This document shows, in pieces, positions 34,980-45,213 of a DNA stretch of 64,000 nt. Numbering within the stretch: the stretch's first letter is position 1; every line of letters begins with the position of its first letter. Under the pieces are notes generated by a model. That model saw only the letters and a list, made by a program, of their open reading frames with translations, was not told where the DNA came from and did no database searches. The stretch covers positions 56,978,629-57,042,628 of the forward strand of contig NC_012878.2 of the NCBI RefSeq assembly GCF_000003195.3, given 5' to 3'. The translations under genes were made by a program, and so were the position numbers. This DNA is from Sorghum bicolor. Lineage: Eukaryota > Streptophyta > Magnoliopsida > Poales > Poaceae.

Positions 34980-36182
34980 CTCCAAGATTTCCTTGTGCCC
35001 ATTTGACCAAGTCTTAACCTGCGGTACAAAAGAACACCGTGCGCCGCCCTAGCAGCACGCGGGAGTCGCCAACAGTAACAGCGGTCACCGTCCGTAAAAC
35101 CGCAAGAATCCAGGGGCTGGATTGCAACCGGCGACGCAACGAACCTCCGCTCTCCACTTCACCGGACCGACCGACGGCGACCGCCCGCCATTTGTTTACT
35201 CGTCTCCCTCCCCTTCCCGTCCGCCTCCGCGCCCGCGGAGCTCCTTTTTCTCTATCCACCCATCCCCTCACCAACTCCTCCTGTCTCGGTTTGCGTGGAG
35301 AGAGAAAGCGAGGGAGGGAGGGAAGGAGAAGTCAAGCCTGAGCCGGGAACAGCTCAACAGCACGGGCCGCGGTCTCCGAAAAGGAGAGGCGTGGTGGGAG
35401 GGGGAGGGAGAGGGAGAGGGGGGCGAGCCAGCCAGAGCTAGCCACCTCCACACCGTGGCAAGCGGCAGAGTCGTACGCGAAGCAAGCAGCCCCCTGCATC
35501 TGGATCAGGCGCCCTCGCGCCGCCGCCGCCGCCGACGCTTCCTGCTCTCACCGACGTGGATTGGAGATCCCGCCCAGGCCTGGTTGCTCGTCGTCTTCCT
35601 TCGTCGGTAAGGAAGCCTTTTGCTTGCTTGGACGGGTTGCTGGCTTGCTTGCTTTGCACAGGAAGCATCCGATCCGTGCACCTATAGTTGCGGTGCGGAT
35701 AGTGCTGCGGGCCTGAGCGGTGGAGTGATGTACGTAGCAGTTGATTTTCCGAACTTTGCGGTTTCAGCTGATCCCCCCATGCCCGTTAGTTAGGTCCGCC
35801 TCTGCTTGTTTAGGGAGAAATGTTTGGTTTTTCCTTGGTTGATCTTCTCAAGTTCTTAGAGCCATATGTGCCTTTACCTTTGGATCTTGCTCTCCTGCAA
35901 CTTGGATCGCTGCTCCAGGGAAATGTTTCAATTTAGCCTGCTTTATCGATTAGCTTGAGCATGTGTTGATTGATCTTGAGCTGAGCCCAGCTGACGCACT
36001 TCTCGCAACACGCTGTTTTGCAGGTACAATTCAATTGATTACCTCATCAGGGGAAAAAAAAATCTGTATCCACGGCTTCACATGAGTGAAAGGGATAGAA
36101 AGTGCAGCAACCGTGGACTAAAGGACTCGTGCTTTTGAGTAATTGCGGAGGAGTACATGCATCACGAAGCCTTGATTCTGGA
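34980..36182 (+). promoter_or_regulatory. GT43 promoter and intron-containing 5'UTR with two uORFs
   Basis: GC-rich leader ending in a donor at 35607 (TCGTCG|GTAAGG). The leader intron closes at an acceptor before 36024 (TTTTGCAG|GTAC), leaving a 159-nt second leader exon. That exon holds uORF1 (ATG 36082, 18 codons, stop 36136-36138) and uORF2 (ATG 36157, 49 codons, stop 36304-36306). uORF2 is out of frame with, and overlaps, the main ATG at 36183. The transcription start was not fixed; no clear TATA box was seen. Confidence 0.6.
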
Positions 36183-38255
36183 ATGGTGTCCAGTCGAAGG
36201 AACAGCGGGGTTATCCTACGGGAAGGGTCGGTTAGGGACTGGTCTGAGTTCAACGATCCCTCGCCGTCTCCAAAACTGCTGTATTCGCAATCCTATGTCG
36301 CAATGAGGGGGTTGCTGGCCTCGTTGATCTCCTTGGATTTTTTCCTGCTGTCAAGCAAGCTAAAATCTGCTTGTGCGGCTATGACTTCCCAGAGGCATAG
36401 TCGATCACAGGAGAGATCAAAATCAAAGGGGTTGAGCTGCAGGAGAGTTGCAGTCCATCTGTTGTTCTTTTTCATGGTTGGCATTTTCATTGGGTTCATG
36501 CCTTTGTTCTCTGTTGATGTTTACAAGAAAATAGTATCTGAAAACGAGAGGCTTCCGTTCCACGAGGGTGTGATTGAAACGGAAACGATGGGTACTAAAG
36601 TTAAGGAGTTGGAGACAGTTGTAGTAGAGAAAGAGGTCGAACTGATTGACGAGCCTCAGGTTCAAGAGAGCCCTCCAGTTCCTGCAATGTTGGATGATGA
36701 GGCAGATTTTGCTGAATCGTCACCTGCTTTACCTGGTATTGAAGAATCTGACATTGTCGCGAAGAAGCTGCTGATAATCGTGACAATCACTTCTGTTCGG
36801 CCACAGCAGGCATATTATTTGAATCGGCTAGCCCATGTTTTGAAAGCTGTACATGCACCTCTTCTATGGTTAGTGGTGGAATGGCCTGAACAGTCCTATG
36901 AAACAGCAGAAATTCTGAGGTCTTCTGGGGTTATGTACAGGCATCTTGTATGTAGAAAGAATACCACGAGTGTACGGAAGATTGCTGTCTGTCAAAGGAA
37001 TAATGCAATCTATCATATCAAAAGGCATCACCTTGATGGTATAATGCATTTTGCTGACGAAGAGCGGTCATACTCAGCTGATGTATTTGAAGAAATGCAG
37101 AAGATCAGGTCAGAGCTCTTTTCCACATTTTTTTTTTGCCCGTACTGATATCTGTATGAACTTATTGTCTACAAATTGTTTTGATGATTCATAGTAAACA
37201 GTTAAAGATAGTTTTTTATTGACATGTAAGATTGTAAGCATCACATAATCTTGATTAGTTTGATTAGATGATGGAGCTAGAAAAGCACAATGCTCCTGAA
37301 ACTGCTAACCAGAAGTTTCAGGTCAAAACTCAAAAGATCTGCTAGCTATATTTCAGTGGAATTAGATGAGACATCCGGCTTCCCAACTCATGAGATGTGC
37401 TATGTTTTTCAGGCGCTTTGGCTCATGGCCTGTAGCAATCCATGTTGGAACAAAGTATAGGGCAGTTTTGGAAGGTCCTATTTGCAAAGGTAACCGAGTC
37501 ATGGGATGGCACACAGTCCAGACGGCTCAAAAGAAGAGTTTGACTCGTCGATTCCCAATTGGTTTCTCTGCATTTGCTTTCAACAGTACAATGTTATGGG
37601 ACCCTCAAAGATGGAACCGCCCACCAATGGATTCTGTTATAGTCCACTCAGGTGGAAGAGGTGGTTTGCAGGTGAGTTTGTTTTAGTGCAAACTGTGATA
37701 GTCAGATTACAGTGGTTTTTTCACATAGCTGATGGAACTTCTGTTTGTGTGAAGTCAGCACTTATCTCAGTTAGAGACTGATCCTAGTTGCTACTTAGTG
37801 AAATATCAGTTTACAGCTCTCTATTCCACTTATAGAAAGGACTGATTTTGTGGTGGAATAACATATGGTAGAATTTGGTTTTCCAGTGAAATAATAGATT
37901 TTTAATGGAGGTAAAATCAATAGATAAAAACCATATTCAAGCAAGTATTGCCACCAAATGGAAATGTGCCATGACCATCTTTCTTGATGTAGAACAAAGC
38001 TATGTGATGAAAAGTTATTCCCACAATTGAGTTCTACTTTATCATAGTATCATATAGATGGTCTGACCTGACGTGTTTTTGCAGGAGTCACGATTTATAG
38101 AAAAGCTTGTTAAAAATGAGCGCCAAATAGAGGGTCTTCCAGACAATTGCAATAGGGCTATGGTCTGGAATTTCAACCTGGAACCTCCTCTACTGAACTA
38201 CCCCAGAGGCTGGGCAATTTATAAGAACCTGGAAGCTGACATGCCTGTAATATAG
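36183..38255 (+). CDS. GT43 family xylan glycosyltransferase (IRX9/IRX14-type)
   Basis: Three coding exons: 36183-37108, 37413-37671 and 38085-38255, 1356 nt, 451 residues, all GT-AG and in phase. It is a type II Golgi membrane protein: a basic, Ser-rich cytosolic N-terminus, a signal-anchor at about residues 88-110 (VAVHLLFFFMVGIFIGF), an acidic stem to about 190, then the GT43 catalytic domain from KLLIIVTITSVRP (about 195) to the end, with PLLWLVVEWPE, AFNSTMLWDP and GLQESRFIEKLV blocks typical of plant GT43s. The family builds the xylan backbone in the IRX9-IRX10-IRX14 complex. At the position of the metal-binding DDD of animal GT43 enzymes the sequence reads FADEERSYSADVF (ADEE, 291-294); several plant members also deviate here, so a structural role in the complex is possible. 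Clade assignment within GT43 was not settled. Confidence 0.9.
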
Positions 38256-38982
38256 TTTCCAGCTGCTGCACTATGCCTGCTCCTAGAGGTGATTTCTCCC
38301 AGCAAGGCAGAAGTTTGAAGCACATCTCCAGTGGCATGATAGCTCTAAATTTCAACTCCCTGTTGTTATCAGGTGTCCACTTAGGCTGCTGGTTCATGCC
38401 ATCCTGAACAAGTTGCGCCAAAGATTACATGGATATTGCCTGCTGAGATCTGCTTTCAGTAATGTCGGGGTCCGTTGCAGTGACAATCAAGACAGGATTT
38501 CCCCCACCTTTTAGTTTTGTGTATTCCTTTTATGCTCTTTATTTTTTTTCTCCTTATATTCACCAGCTAGATACGCCATGTAGACTTCTTTTAGGCTCTT
38601 CTTTTTTTTTTCATACTGTGTTACCTTACTGATGTGAAAGCTCTCTCATACATTGCAACTGTTTAAGAGGAAAGGCAAAATACCGTCTTGATATGTGAAG
38701 AGATTCAAACAAATCATTTCTTCTTTTTTTTTTGTCGTTTTGGCTTTTCATAGAGTTGCTTTGCCACAAGGCAATGGCATTTGCGACGCTATGCAACTAC
38801 GCTTGTGATCTGTAACAGTGAGGTTGGTTCTGTTTGAGATCAGATTTCTCTCTTTTTTTGGCTATTTTTGAGACCAGATTTCTTGGTGGCATTAAAAAAA
38901 CACTCGGCCGACACAAGTCAGGTGTACTGAACGGCGCATCAGTGAGCTGGTCACATTTTCCTGCTGCAAGACCTTTTTTTTA
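38256..38982. other. 3'UTR and 3' flank of GT43 gene
   Basis: The early part is the 3'UTR; the rest is T-rich intergenic DNA. No other gene. Confidence 0.45.
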
Positions 38983-39216
38983 GGCCTGTTTAGATACACT
39001 CAAAACTTTATAAGATTCCCAGTCATATCGAATCTTGCGGCATATGCATGAAGTATTAAATATAGATAAAAAGAATAACTAATTGCACAATTTACCGGTA
39101 AATCACGAGACGAATCTTTTAAGCCTAGTTACTCCATAATTAGACAATGTTTGTCAAATAAAAACGAAAATGCTACAATGCCAAAATCTAAAAACTTTTT
39201 GCATCTAAACAAGGCT
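38983..39216. mobile_element. Tourist-like MITE (TSD TTA)
   Basis: Starts GGCCTGTTTAGATAC, ends CTAAACAAGGCT; TTA at 38980-38982 and 39217-39219. Confidence 0.82.
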
Positions 39217-39484
39217 TTAATCCATTTCACGGACCAAAGTTCGATTCCGGAGGACAAGGAAATCAGACACATGGACACTGTAAATTGGCATGTGCTAGTA
39301 CATGGTATGGAGTTGAACAACCTTGCTAGTACCATATCATATCATGTACTAGCACATGGCTATCTCAGCTCGAAGGCTTGATACGGTGATCTTGCATGAG
39401 AGTACGAGAACCAGTTATAAACAGATTTATAACTGTACTTTATAATTATAGTATATAGGGCATGCTTTCGACGACATCACAAGC

Positions 39485-39566
39485 GTCGATATGTCCGAGT
39501 GGTTAAGGAGACAGACTCGAAATCTGTTGGGCTTTGCCTGCGCAGGTTCGAATCCTGCTGTCGACG
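39485..39566 (+). tRNA. tRNA-Ser (CGA)
   Basis: An 82-nt type II tRNA. The acceptor stem GTCGATA pairs with TGTCGAC (one G-T pair), discriminator base G. The D-arm reads GAGTGGTTAAGGAG. The anticodon loop CTCGAAA gives anticodon CGA, which reads the serine codon UCG. A long variable arm follows (TGGGCTTTGCCTGCGCA), and the T-arm reads AGGTTCGAATCCT. No intron. It is followed within 20 bases by a T-run suited to Pol III termination. Confidence 0.96.
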
Positions 39567-39859
39567 GATTAATACATTTTTTTCTGTCATCTGCATTTTT
39601 TTTTTCTCTTGAAAGAATCTCTTCTTGTTTTTCTTTTTACCTCACTCATCTGTCCTCCATGCACAGTTTGTCACTCGAGCGCCCGACGACGATTGAACCG
39701 AGTGAGTGACTGGGCAGCCGATGAAATTGCTGAGCCAACGAGAAAAATAAATACCTTTTTTTTTGTGAAAATGTGTTGCTTTTCAAATTTGCATACTTAG
39801 TGCAGGACTGACTAGCTCGACTTTAGCACTTATACCTACTACAGTACCAGGTAGCTCTA
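39567..39859. other. tRNA 3' flank
   Basis: T-rich DNA downstream of the tRNA; no gene seen. Confidence 0.4.
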
Positions 39860-40395
39860 ATGATAAAAAACTGCAAATAGTTTGAGGAGAAAGTACCACA
39901 ATGACGCAAGCTCTCCATCATTTTGACGAAAGTGCTAATTCAAAAGCACTTGGGAGTCATGATCCTTAGACAATAATAGGTTATCTTAATACACATATAT
40001 CATATTTCGAGAAGCCAACCAATCTTTAGTTGATATCATTAGATTAGCCACATCACCATATATTTCCTCAGTAAATCTATTTAGAGTTACAAATGTTAAC
40101 ACTATTCTTCCTATAAATCTAGTCAAATTTCAAATCAGTTAACTCATTAAAGTGTGAGATGTTCATTTATTTTAAGATGGAGGGAATATGAAACATTGAC
40201 ACTTTGGCGATAAATTCAACAATACTAGGACAATGTATTCCTATATGAAATCACTATCGATGTTGATTTGTATGCTTGGTAATGACGTGGACAATGAGAC
40301 TCCCAACTAGGTTGTAGCCTGTAGCGTTGGGGAAACCCGAAGAGGGCCATTTGTCACGTTCCTTAAAAAGGAAAGCAAAATAGGAAACAGAGAGA
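39860..40395. pseudogene. Decayed partial duplicate of the golgin gene
   Basis: Segments match the golgin gene further right, in the same orientation. 39867-39975 resembles 46950-47092 (exon 46998-47221 and its flanking intron), sharing AGTTTGAGG, CTCTCCATC, TTTTGACGAA and CAAAAGCACTTGG. 40345-40395 resembles 47215-47250, sharing a 17-base identity, AGCAAAATAGGAAACAG, across an exon-intron boundary. Because intron sequence is included, this is a DNA-level duplicate and not a processed copy. Between the two parts lies unrelated DNA, including a Stowaway-like half (to about 40190). Frames are broken and no product is expected. Confidence 0.7.
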
Positions 40396-40566
40396 CACAC
40401 CTTCCTTGTCCAAGAAAGGCAGAGAAATGGCAAGATAACAAAGAGACTGAAAACTATCCAACATTTTTTTCAATTAAAATATCTAAATATCATCGTTCTT
40501 TGTTCTAGGTTTCTCGTTAGTTAAGGACCTAGCAAGGAGAACTCTCCACAGTATACATTAGACATA

Positions 40567-40948
40567 GGCCATGTTTGGATACTCTTGCTCAGCTGGAGGT
40601 TAGAGTTAGTTTCTAGCCTAGGACTAGCCCTAAACTAGCTCTAGTTGAAGACATGTTTAGATACAAGGGTTAGAATGACAATAAATACGACAGTTCGGTG
40701 TGACGGCGGATTGATCGCCAGGGAAGAGAATAAGGTCGATCCCGTGCGGCCTGAGTTGGAGAAAAAAAGAATTATTGTGGGTCCAACAGAACTAGCCCAA
40801 ATAATCACCTCTTTGGAGGGGTTAATTTTTTTGGGTGGGCTAGTTGCAAAAAAAAAAACTAGCTCTAGCCCTCATAGTTGGCTATTTTTAGGCTAGTTCA
40901 GCGTGAACTAATGCAAACTAGCTCTAGCCTCTAGATCTAAACATGACC
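40567..40948. mobile_element. Tourist-like element with CTAGCTCTAG-rich interior (TSD ATA)
   Basis: Starts GGCCATGTTTGGATAC, ends GATCTAAACATGACC; ATA at 40564-40566 and 40949-40951. 382 bp. An internal GACATGTTTAGATAC at about 40648 mimics the terminus, suggesting an internal duplication or nesting. Confidence 0.78.
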
Positions 40949-41056
40949 ATAGAAGCTATTAGAAGATACACATATAGATAACAAATTTTAGTTAATTAAA
41001 TGACTTTCCAAATAAATAATTAGAAAATAAGTCTAGTGTCTATAGAGAATGATTTG

Positions 41057-41296
41057 TGGGCCCTTTAGGCCTGCATGCAAGTCGGTTTGATGAGACCCAG
41101 CCCAATAGCAGCCTAGTTAGCGACCTCGCCTCCGTCCCTACAAGCTACAAAAACCCACGGCCGCCGATCGCCTAGGTTAAAGCCGTCCGCCTTTCCTTTC
41201 TGAAGGCTTGGTCCTCCTCCTCCTCCTTTGTATCTAATCTATCTCCACTCCACGGGTCCGTCCTCCACTCGTTAGGGTTAGCTTTCCTCTGCAGCG
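41057..41296 (+). promoter_or_regulatory. RPP0 promoter: site II and telo-box-like motifs
   Basis: TGGGCC at 41057-41062 and GCCCAAT at 41100 match the site II class, and GTTAGGGTTA at 41271-41280 in the leader matches the telo-box type. This pairing is well known in promoters of plant ribosomal-protein genes. No convincing TATA box is seen, also usual for this class. Confidence 0.6.
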
Positions 41297-43233
41297 ATGG
41301 CGATCAAGCGGACCAAGGCGGAGAAGAAGATCGCGTACGATAAGAAGCTGTGCGCCCTGCTGGATGAGTACACCAAGGTGCTCGTCGCCCTCGCCGACAA
41401 TGTCGGATCCAAGCAGCTCCAGGACATCCGCCGGGGCCTCAGGGGCGACTCCATCGTGCTCATGGGGAAGAACACGCTCATCAGGCGATGCATCAAGGTC
41501 TACGCCGAGAAGACGGGGAACAATGCCTTCGACCCGCTCATGGACCTCCTCGTCGGCAACGTCGGCCTCATCTTCACCAAGGGCGACCTCAAGGAGGTGC
41601 GCGAGGAGGTCGCCAAGTACAAGGTGGGTTCGACTTTCCTCGCATCTCCTGTTCCTTCCCTGTCAGTGTGGTTTGTTTGCTCTAATGGATAAGATTGCGA
41701 GTTGTACAAGTATGCATGGTTGGTTGATCCCCGCTGCAACTTGTTGTTCTGAATATGGATTTGCGAAATTTGATAATGGAAATTCTGTCGTATTGTTTAT
41801 GTACTACATCTAAAATTGATTGACGTGGAATTGTCAGGATTGATGAACACCTGGCAGTACTGATTATTTTATTTGACTAATTATTTTATTTGAACTTGAT
41901 AATTCAATCGGTGATCCGTATGGTGGTCACATTACTTTTTGTGTTGTAGCAGTTGTTTAGGAAGGCTGTGGTCAGCTGTGCTCCATAACTCCATTGTGTT
42001 GTAGCAGTTGTTTAGGAAGGCTCCATGTCATTAACCGACGAGCTTCATGATTATGAAAAAACATCTTCATGGTTGTGAAAAAAAACATCTCTGGTAGAGG
42101 CAAACGAGGTCAAGTTCCCAGTTCATGTTACAAATTTCTGTTATTTTTCTATGTCGTTAGTTAGACACGTTATATTGAAGTATTTGTGTTATTTAGCAGG
42201 ATTTGGGCTATTACAGACATAGTATCACTGTCGATCTAATGCTTATCTAGAATACCAATGACATAACTCTCATTGTGTTATGCCACAGGTTGGGGCTCCT
42301 GCTCGTGTTGGGCTTGTAGCTCCTGTTGATGTCGTTGTTTCCCCTGGCAACACTGGGCTGGATCCCTCTCAGACCTCTTTCTTCCAGGTGAGCATAGCGA
42401 GCAATACATCTCTGTAACACTAACAGTTACGTGATGGTTACTTCTCACTCTATTGTTTGTTTCAGGTGCTTAACATCCCCACCAAGATTAACAAGGGTAC
42501 TGTGGAAATCATCACCCCCGTGGAGCTGATCAAGAAGGGTGACAAGGTGGGCTCATCCGAGTCTGCCCTGCTCGCCAAGTTGGGTATCCGCCCCTTCTCA
42601 TACGGTCTTCAGATCGTCAATGTCTATGAGGATGGGTCAGTCTTCAGCCCCGAGGTGCTTGACCTGACTGAGGAGGACCTGGTTGAGAAGTTCTCCGCTG
42701 GTGTCTCCATGGTTGCCTCTCTGTCCCTGGTGGTCTCGTACCCGACCCTTGCTGCTGCGCCTCACATGTTCATCAACGGGTACAAGAATGTGCTTGCTGT
42801 TGCTGTGGAGACAGACTACTCGTACCCGCACGCTGACGAGATCAAGGAGTACCTGAAGGTAACCCACCCCTCTTGCTCCTTACAGTTGTGGCGTTGGAAT
42901 TGTTTTGAGTGACTGAAGCCCTTGCATAGATCTGCTTTGGCTGCTTGTTTCGAGAAACTTAGAAATGTTCTGTAGAGATATTTCTTTGTGCATAGCCTAT
43001 CACTTGTGCAGCAATTGAAGTGATTAGTGTACATTTGCAGTTGGTTCTCTGAGATGGTCCGATCCTAATTTTGTGATGCTGCTGAATTGCAGGATCCAAG
43101 CAAGTTCGCTGTTGCTGCCCCGGTTGCTGCTGCTGACTCTGGTGCTTCAGCTGCTCCCAAGGAAGAAGAGAAGGCGCCTGAGTCCGACGAGGAGTCGGAT
43201 GGGGAAATGGGCTTCAGCCTTTTTGACGACTAG
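41297..43233 (+). CDS. 60S acidic ribosomal protein P0 (uL10)
   Basis: Four exons: 41297-41623, 42289-42387, 42466-42858 and 43093-43233; 960 nt, 319 residues, all phase 0 GT-AG introns. The N-terminal part ([18 protein letters not shown] ... [10 protein letters not shown]) is the rRNA-binding L10 domain. The middle carries [15 protein letters not shown] and PFSYGL. The C-terminus has the Ala-rich hinge, a Glu/Asp-rich segment and the conserved stalk tail GFSLFDD that contacts elongation factors. P0 anchors P1/P2 dimers at the GTPase centre of the large subunit. The length equals the usual plant P0 length. Intron 1 contains a 27-bp direct repeat. Confidence 0.97.
41941..42022. repeat. 27-bp direct repeat in RPP0 intron 1
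   Basis: GTGTTGTAGCAGTTGTTTAG followed by GAAGGCT occurs identically at 41941-41967 and 41996-42022, 55 bp apart; a second loose pair (AAAAACATC) follows near 42056 and 42082. Confidence 0.85.
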
Positions 43234-44060
43234 AGCTGATCGTATCAGCAGGCTGTTTTGGCCTTTGCTTATGAGCAACAAATAACTATTTAGCTTGTTA
43301 TGTGCTTTTAGTAGACAGAGAATTGGTATCGTTCCTTGTGAATAATCGACAGTGCTATCTTGCTAATGTTGGGAACTTGTGTCGCTATGTCTCTATCCTT
43401 GGTTTTGATGTGGCTTTTGCCCTGCATGCAAAATCAGCTGCCAAATTTTCCGGCGGTCCATGTTTTCGCTGTTTATGATATATTTTCGGGAGACTGGGGG
43501 ATTGGCTTGGCGCTAGTTCCTACTTGCCAAGTGCTCAATGCTGCTGAGCTGAGTATGGATATGAGTCGACTAGCTTTTCCTTTTCCCTTTGGTTTGCTGT
43601 CTTAAGTCAAACTTTTTAAATTTTGACCAAATTGATAGAGTTGTTTTAAGTCAAACTTTTAAACTTTAATCAAATTTATAAAAAAAATACTAAGATCTAT
43701 GGTATAAAATAGTATCATTAGATTTTTCCAAGATGGTCATGTTATATCGTAGATGTCGTCACTTTTTTTATACAATGTTCAAACTTAAAAAAGTTTGACT
43801 GACATGGATTCTATTAATTGATTTATTTGAGGATAGAGGAAGTATTATTTACTTCATCTCAAATTATAAGTTATTACAAGAATTTTAGAGTCAAAACATT
43901 TCAAGTTTGATCAAATTTATATGGTAATATAATATATGTATGACACCAACTAAGTATCATTAGGTTCTTCATTAATTAATTTTTTTCTAAAATTTTGGTT
44001 AAACTTAAAATGCTTTGACTCTCCACAATTCTAAGAATGACTTGTAATTTAGGATTGAGG
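43234..44060. mobile_element. RPP0 3' flank with two degraded Stowaway-like MITEs
   Basis: After the P0 3'UTR (to roughly 43350), 43610-43843 and about 43850-44063 carry GTCAAACTTT/AAAGTTTGAC-type arms and end with CTTCCTC- or CTCCCTC-type edges before TA (GATAGAGGAAG|TA; GATTGAGGGAG|TA). Left ends are decayed, so boundaries are approximate. Confidence 0.55.
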
Positions 44061-44252
44061 GAGTATTTGTGTTCGCTTCTGCATCTTGCAGCTGTAGGTG
44101 CAGCAGAGCTAGTTTCTTTGACGGGTGGGAACCTGAAAGTTCGGTTGCCCGACGCTTTGCCAGTTGCCACCGTTGGAAGCATACCAAACGCTCCATGCCG
44201 GCAACGAGAGATCCCAAACCTAATGCAAAGGCACGATTCCTCTCCTTATCAC

Positions 44253-44259
44253 TTTATAT
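44253..44259 (+). promoter_or_regulatory. Probable TATA box
   Basis: TTTATAT in ACTTTATATCACGG, about 50 bp upstream of the ATG at 44305, a spacing that allows a very short leader. Confidence 0.45.
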
Positions 44260-44304
44260 CACGGCCTTCTCCCCGCGGCCGCCTTCGTTGGCACTTGGCA
44301 CGCG

Positions 44305-44694
44305 ATGGCGCACCACCTGGGCCTCCTCCTCGTGGCGCTCCTCTACGGCTGCGTCTTCTCCGGCGGGCTCCTCGTCGCCGTCTCCCTGGTGCTGCTGGCC
44401 TCCCTCGTGGGCGCGCTGCTCGCGACGCTAGCGATCGCCGCGTCCGACGCGCGCAGGGTCGTGGGCCTGGCCGCGCGCGTCGCCGACTCGGCCGCGGCCG
44501 ACCTGAGGCTGGCGCGCGCGGTCACCGCGTACGCCGTGGTCAAGGCTGCGGTGCGCTTGGCGCTCGTGGTCCGGCCCAAGATTGGCGCGCTAGCGTCGCG
44601 CGTCAGGAGCCTCGGCACGGAACGCTGGCAGTACTACAGCGTGGCTTCGGCTTTGTCCTTCTGTAGAGTTGCGCACTACACTGCTGTAACATGA
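44305..44694 (+). CDS. Small predicted membrane protein, function unknown
   Basis: A 129-codon frame with ATG in good context (GCGATGGCG), a TATA-like box ahead and high third-position GC unlike the flanks. Residues about 5-46 are strongly hydrophobic (LLLVALLYGCVFSGG, then VAVSLVLLASLVGALLATLAIA), predicting two closely spaced membrane segments or a hairpin. The remainder is Ala/Arg-rich with another hydrophobic stretch near 70-88. The last ~30 residues (TERWQYYSVASALSFC) are less typical. I do not recognise a family. It is convergent with the golgin gene (minus), whose 3'UTR ends nearby. It may be a lineage-specific gene; a random GC-rich frame is less likely but possible. Confidence 0.5.
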   Translation: MAHHLGLLLVALLYGCVFSGGLLVAVSLVLLASLVGALLATLAIAASDARRVVGLAARVADSAAADLRLARAVTAYAVVKAAVRLALVVRPKIGALASRVRSLGTERWQYYSVASALSFCRVAHYTAVT

Positions 44695-45213
44695 GTGCAT
44701 GACAAATCTTTCATACATTTCAAACGAAATTTCTGTACTTTATATCTTTGGTTACAAACTAACAATTGGAAAGGAAATAAGAGAAAAGGACGGAAACTCA
44801 AAGAACAAAACTAGCGATAAAAGGAACTGAACTATTGCCTTCCACAGTTCCACATCATCTCCAAGAATGGAACTGGCAACATACAAGAAGGGACAAAAAG
44901 AGCTCTCGATATTATTGATTGATTGCATTCCTCTGAGGGACACTTGCAAGTGGATTCAAATTTTCATACATTTCAATGGAAACAAATCACAAAGAATGCG
45001 CGTAAAACTGTGAAACTACATCTAGTATACAACAACGTATCATCCTAAACCCGACCACGAAGGTGTTTAGACTTTAGATGTATACAAAGGAATATTTTCA
45101 GTGCCGTTGTATGGTCACAAAACTTCAAAGAAAACCTGCTCAAGTCGTAGACCTGTCTTGCCTTGCCCGACCACTGGACAAGAATTAGATGGCACGACAA
45201 ATCCTTACCAGCA
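44695..45213. other. Convergent 3' ends of the small membrane gene and the golgin gene
   Basis: Mostly the 3'UTR of the golgin gene on the minus strand; no other gene. Confidence 0.5.

Noticed and set aside
44037..44666. 209-codon plus frame overlapping the small membrane gene in another frame
   Set aside because: Starts upstream of the TATA-like box and is Arg/Pro-rich; the 44305 frame has membrane segments and a better start.
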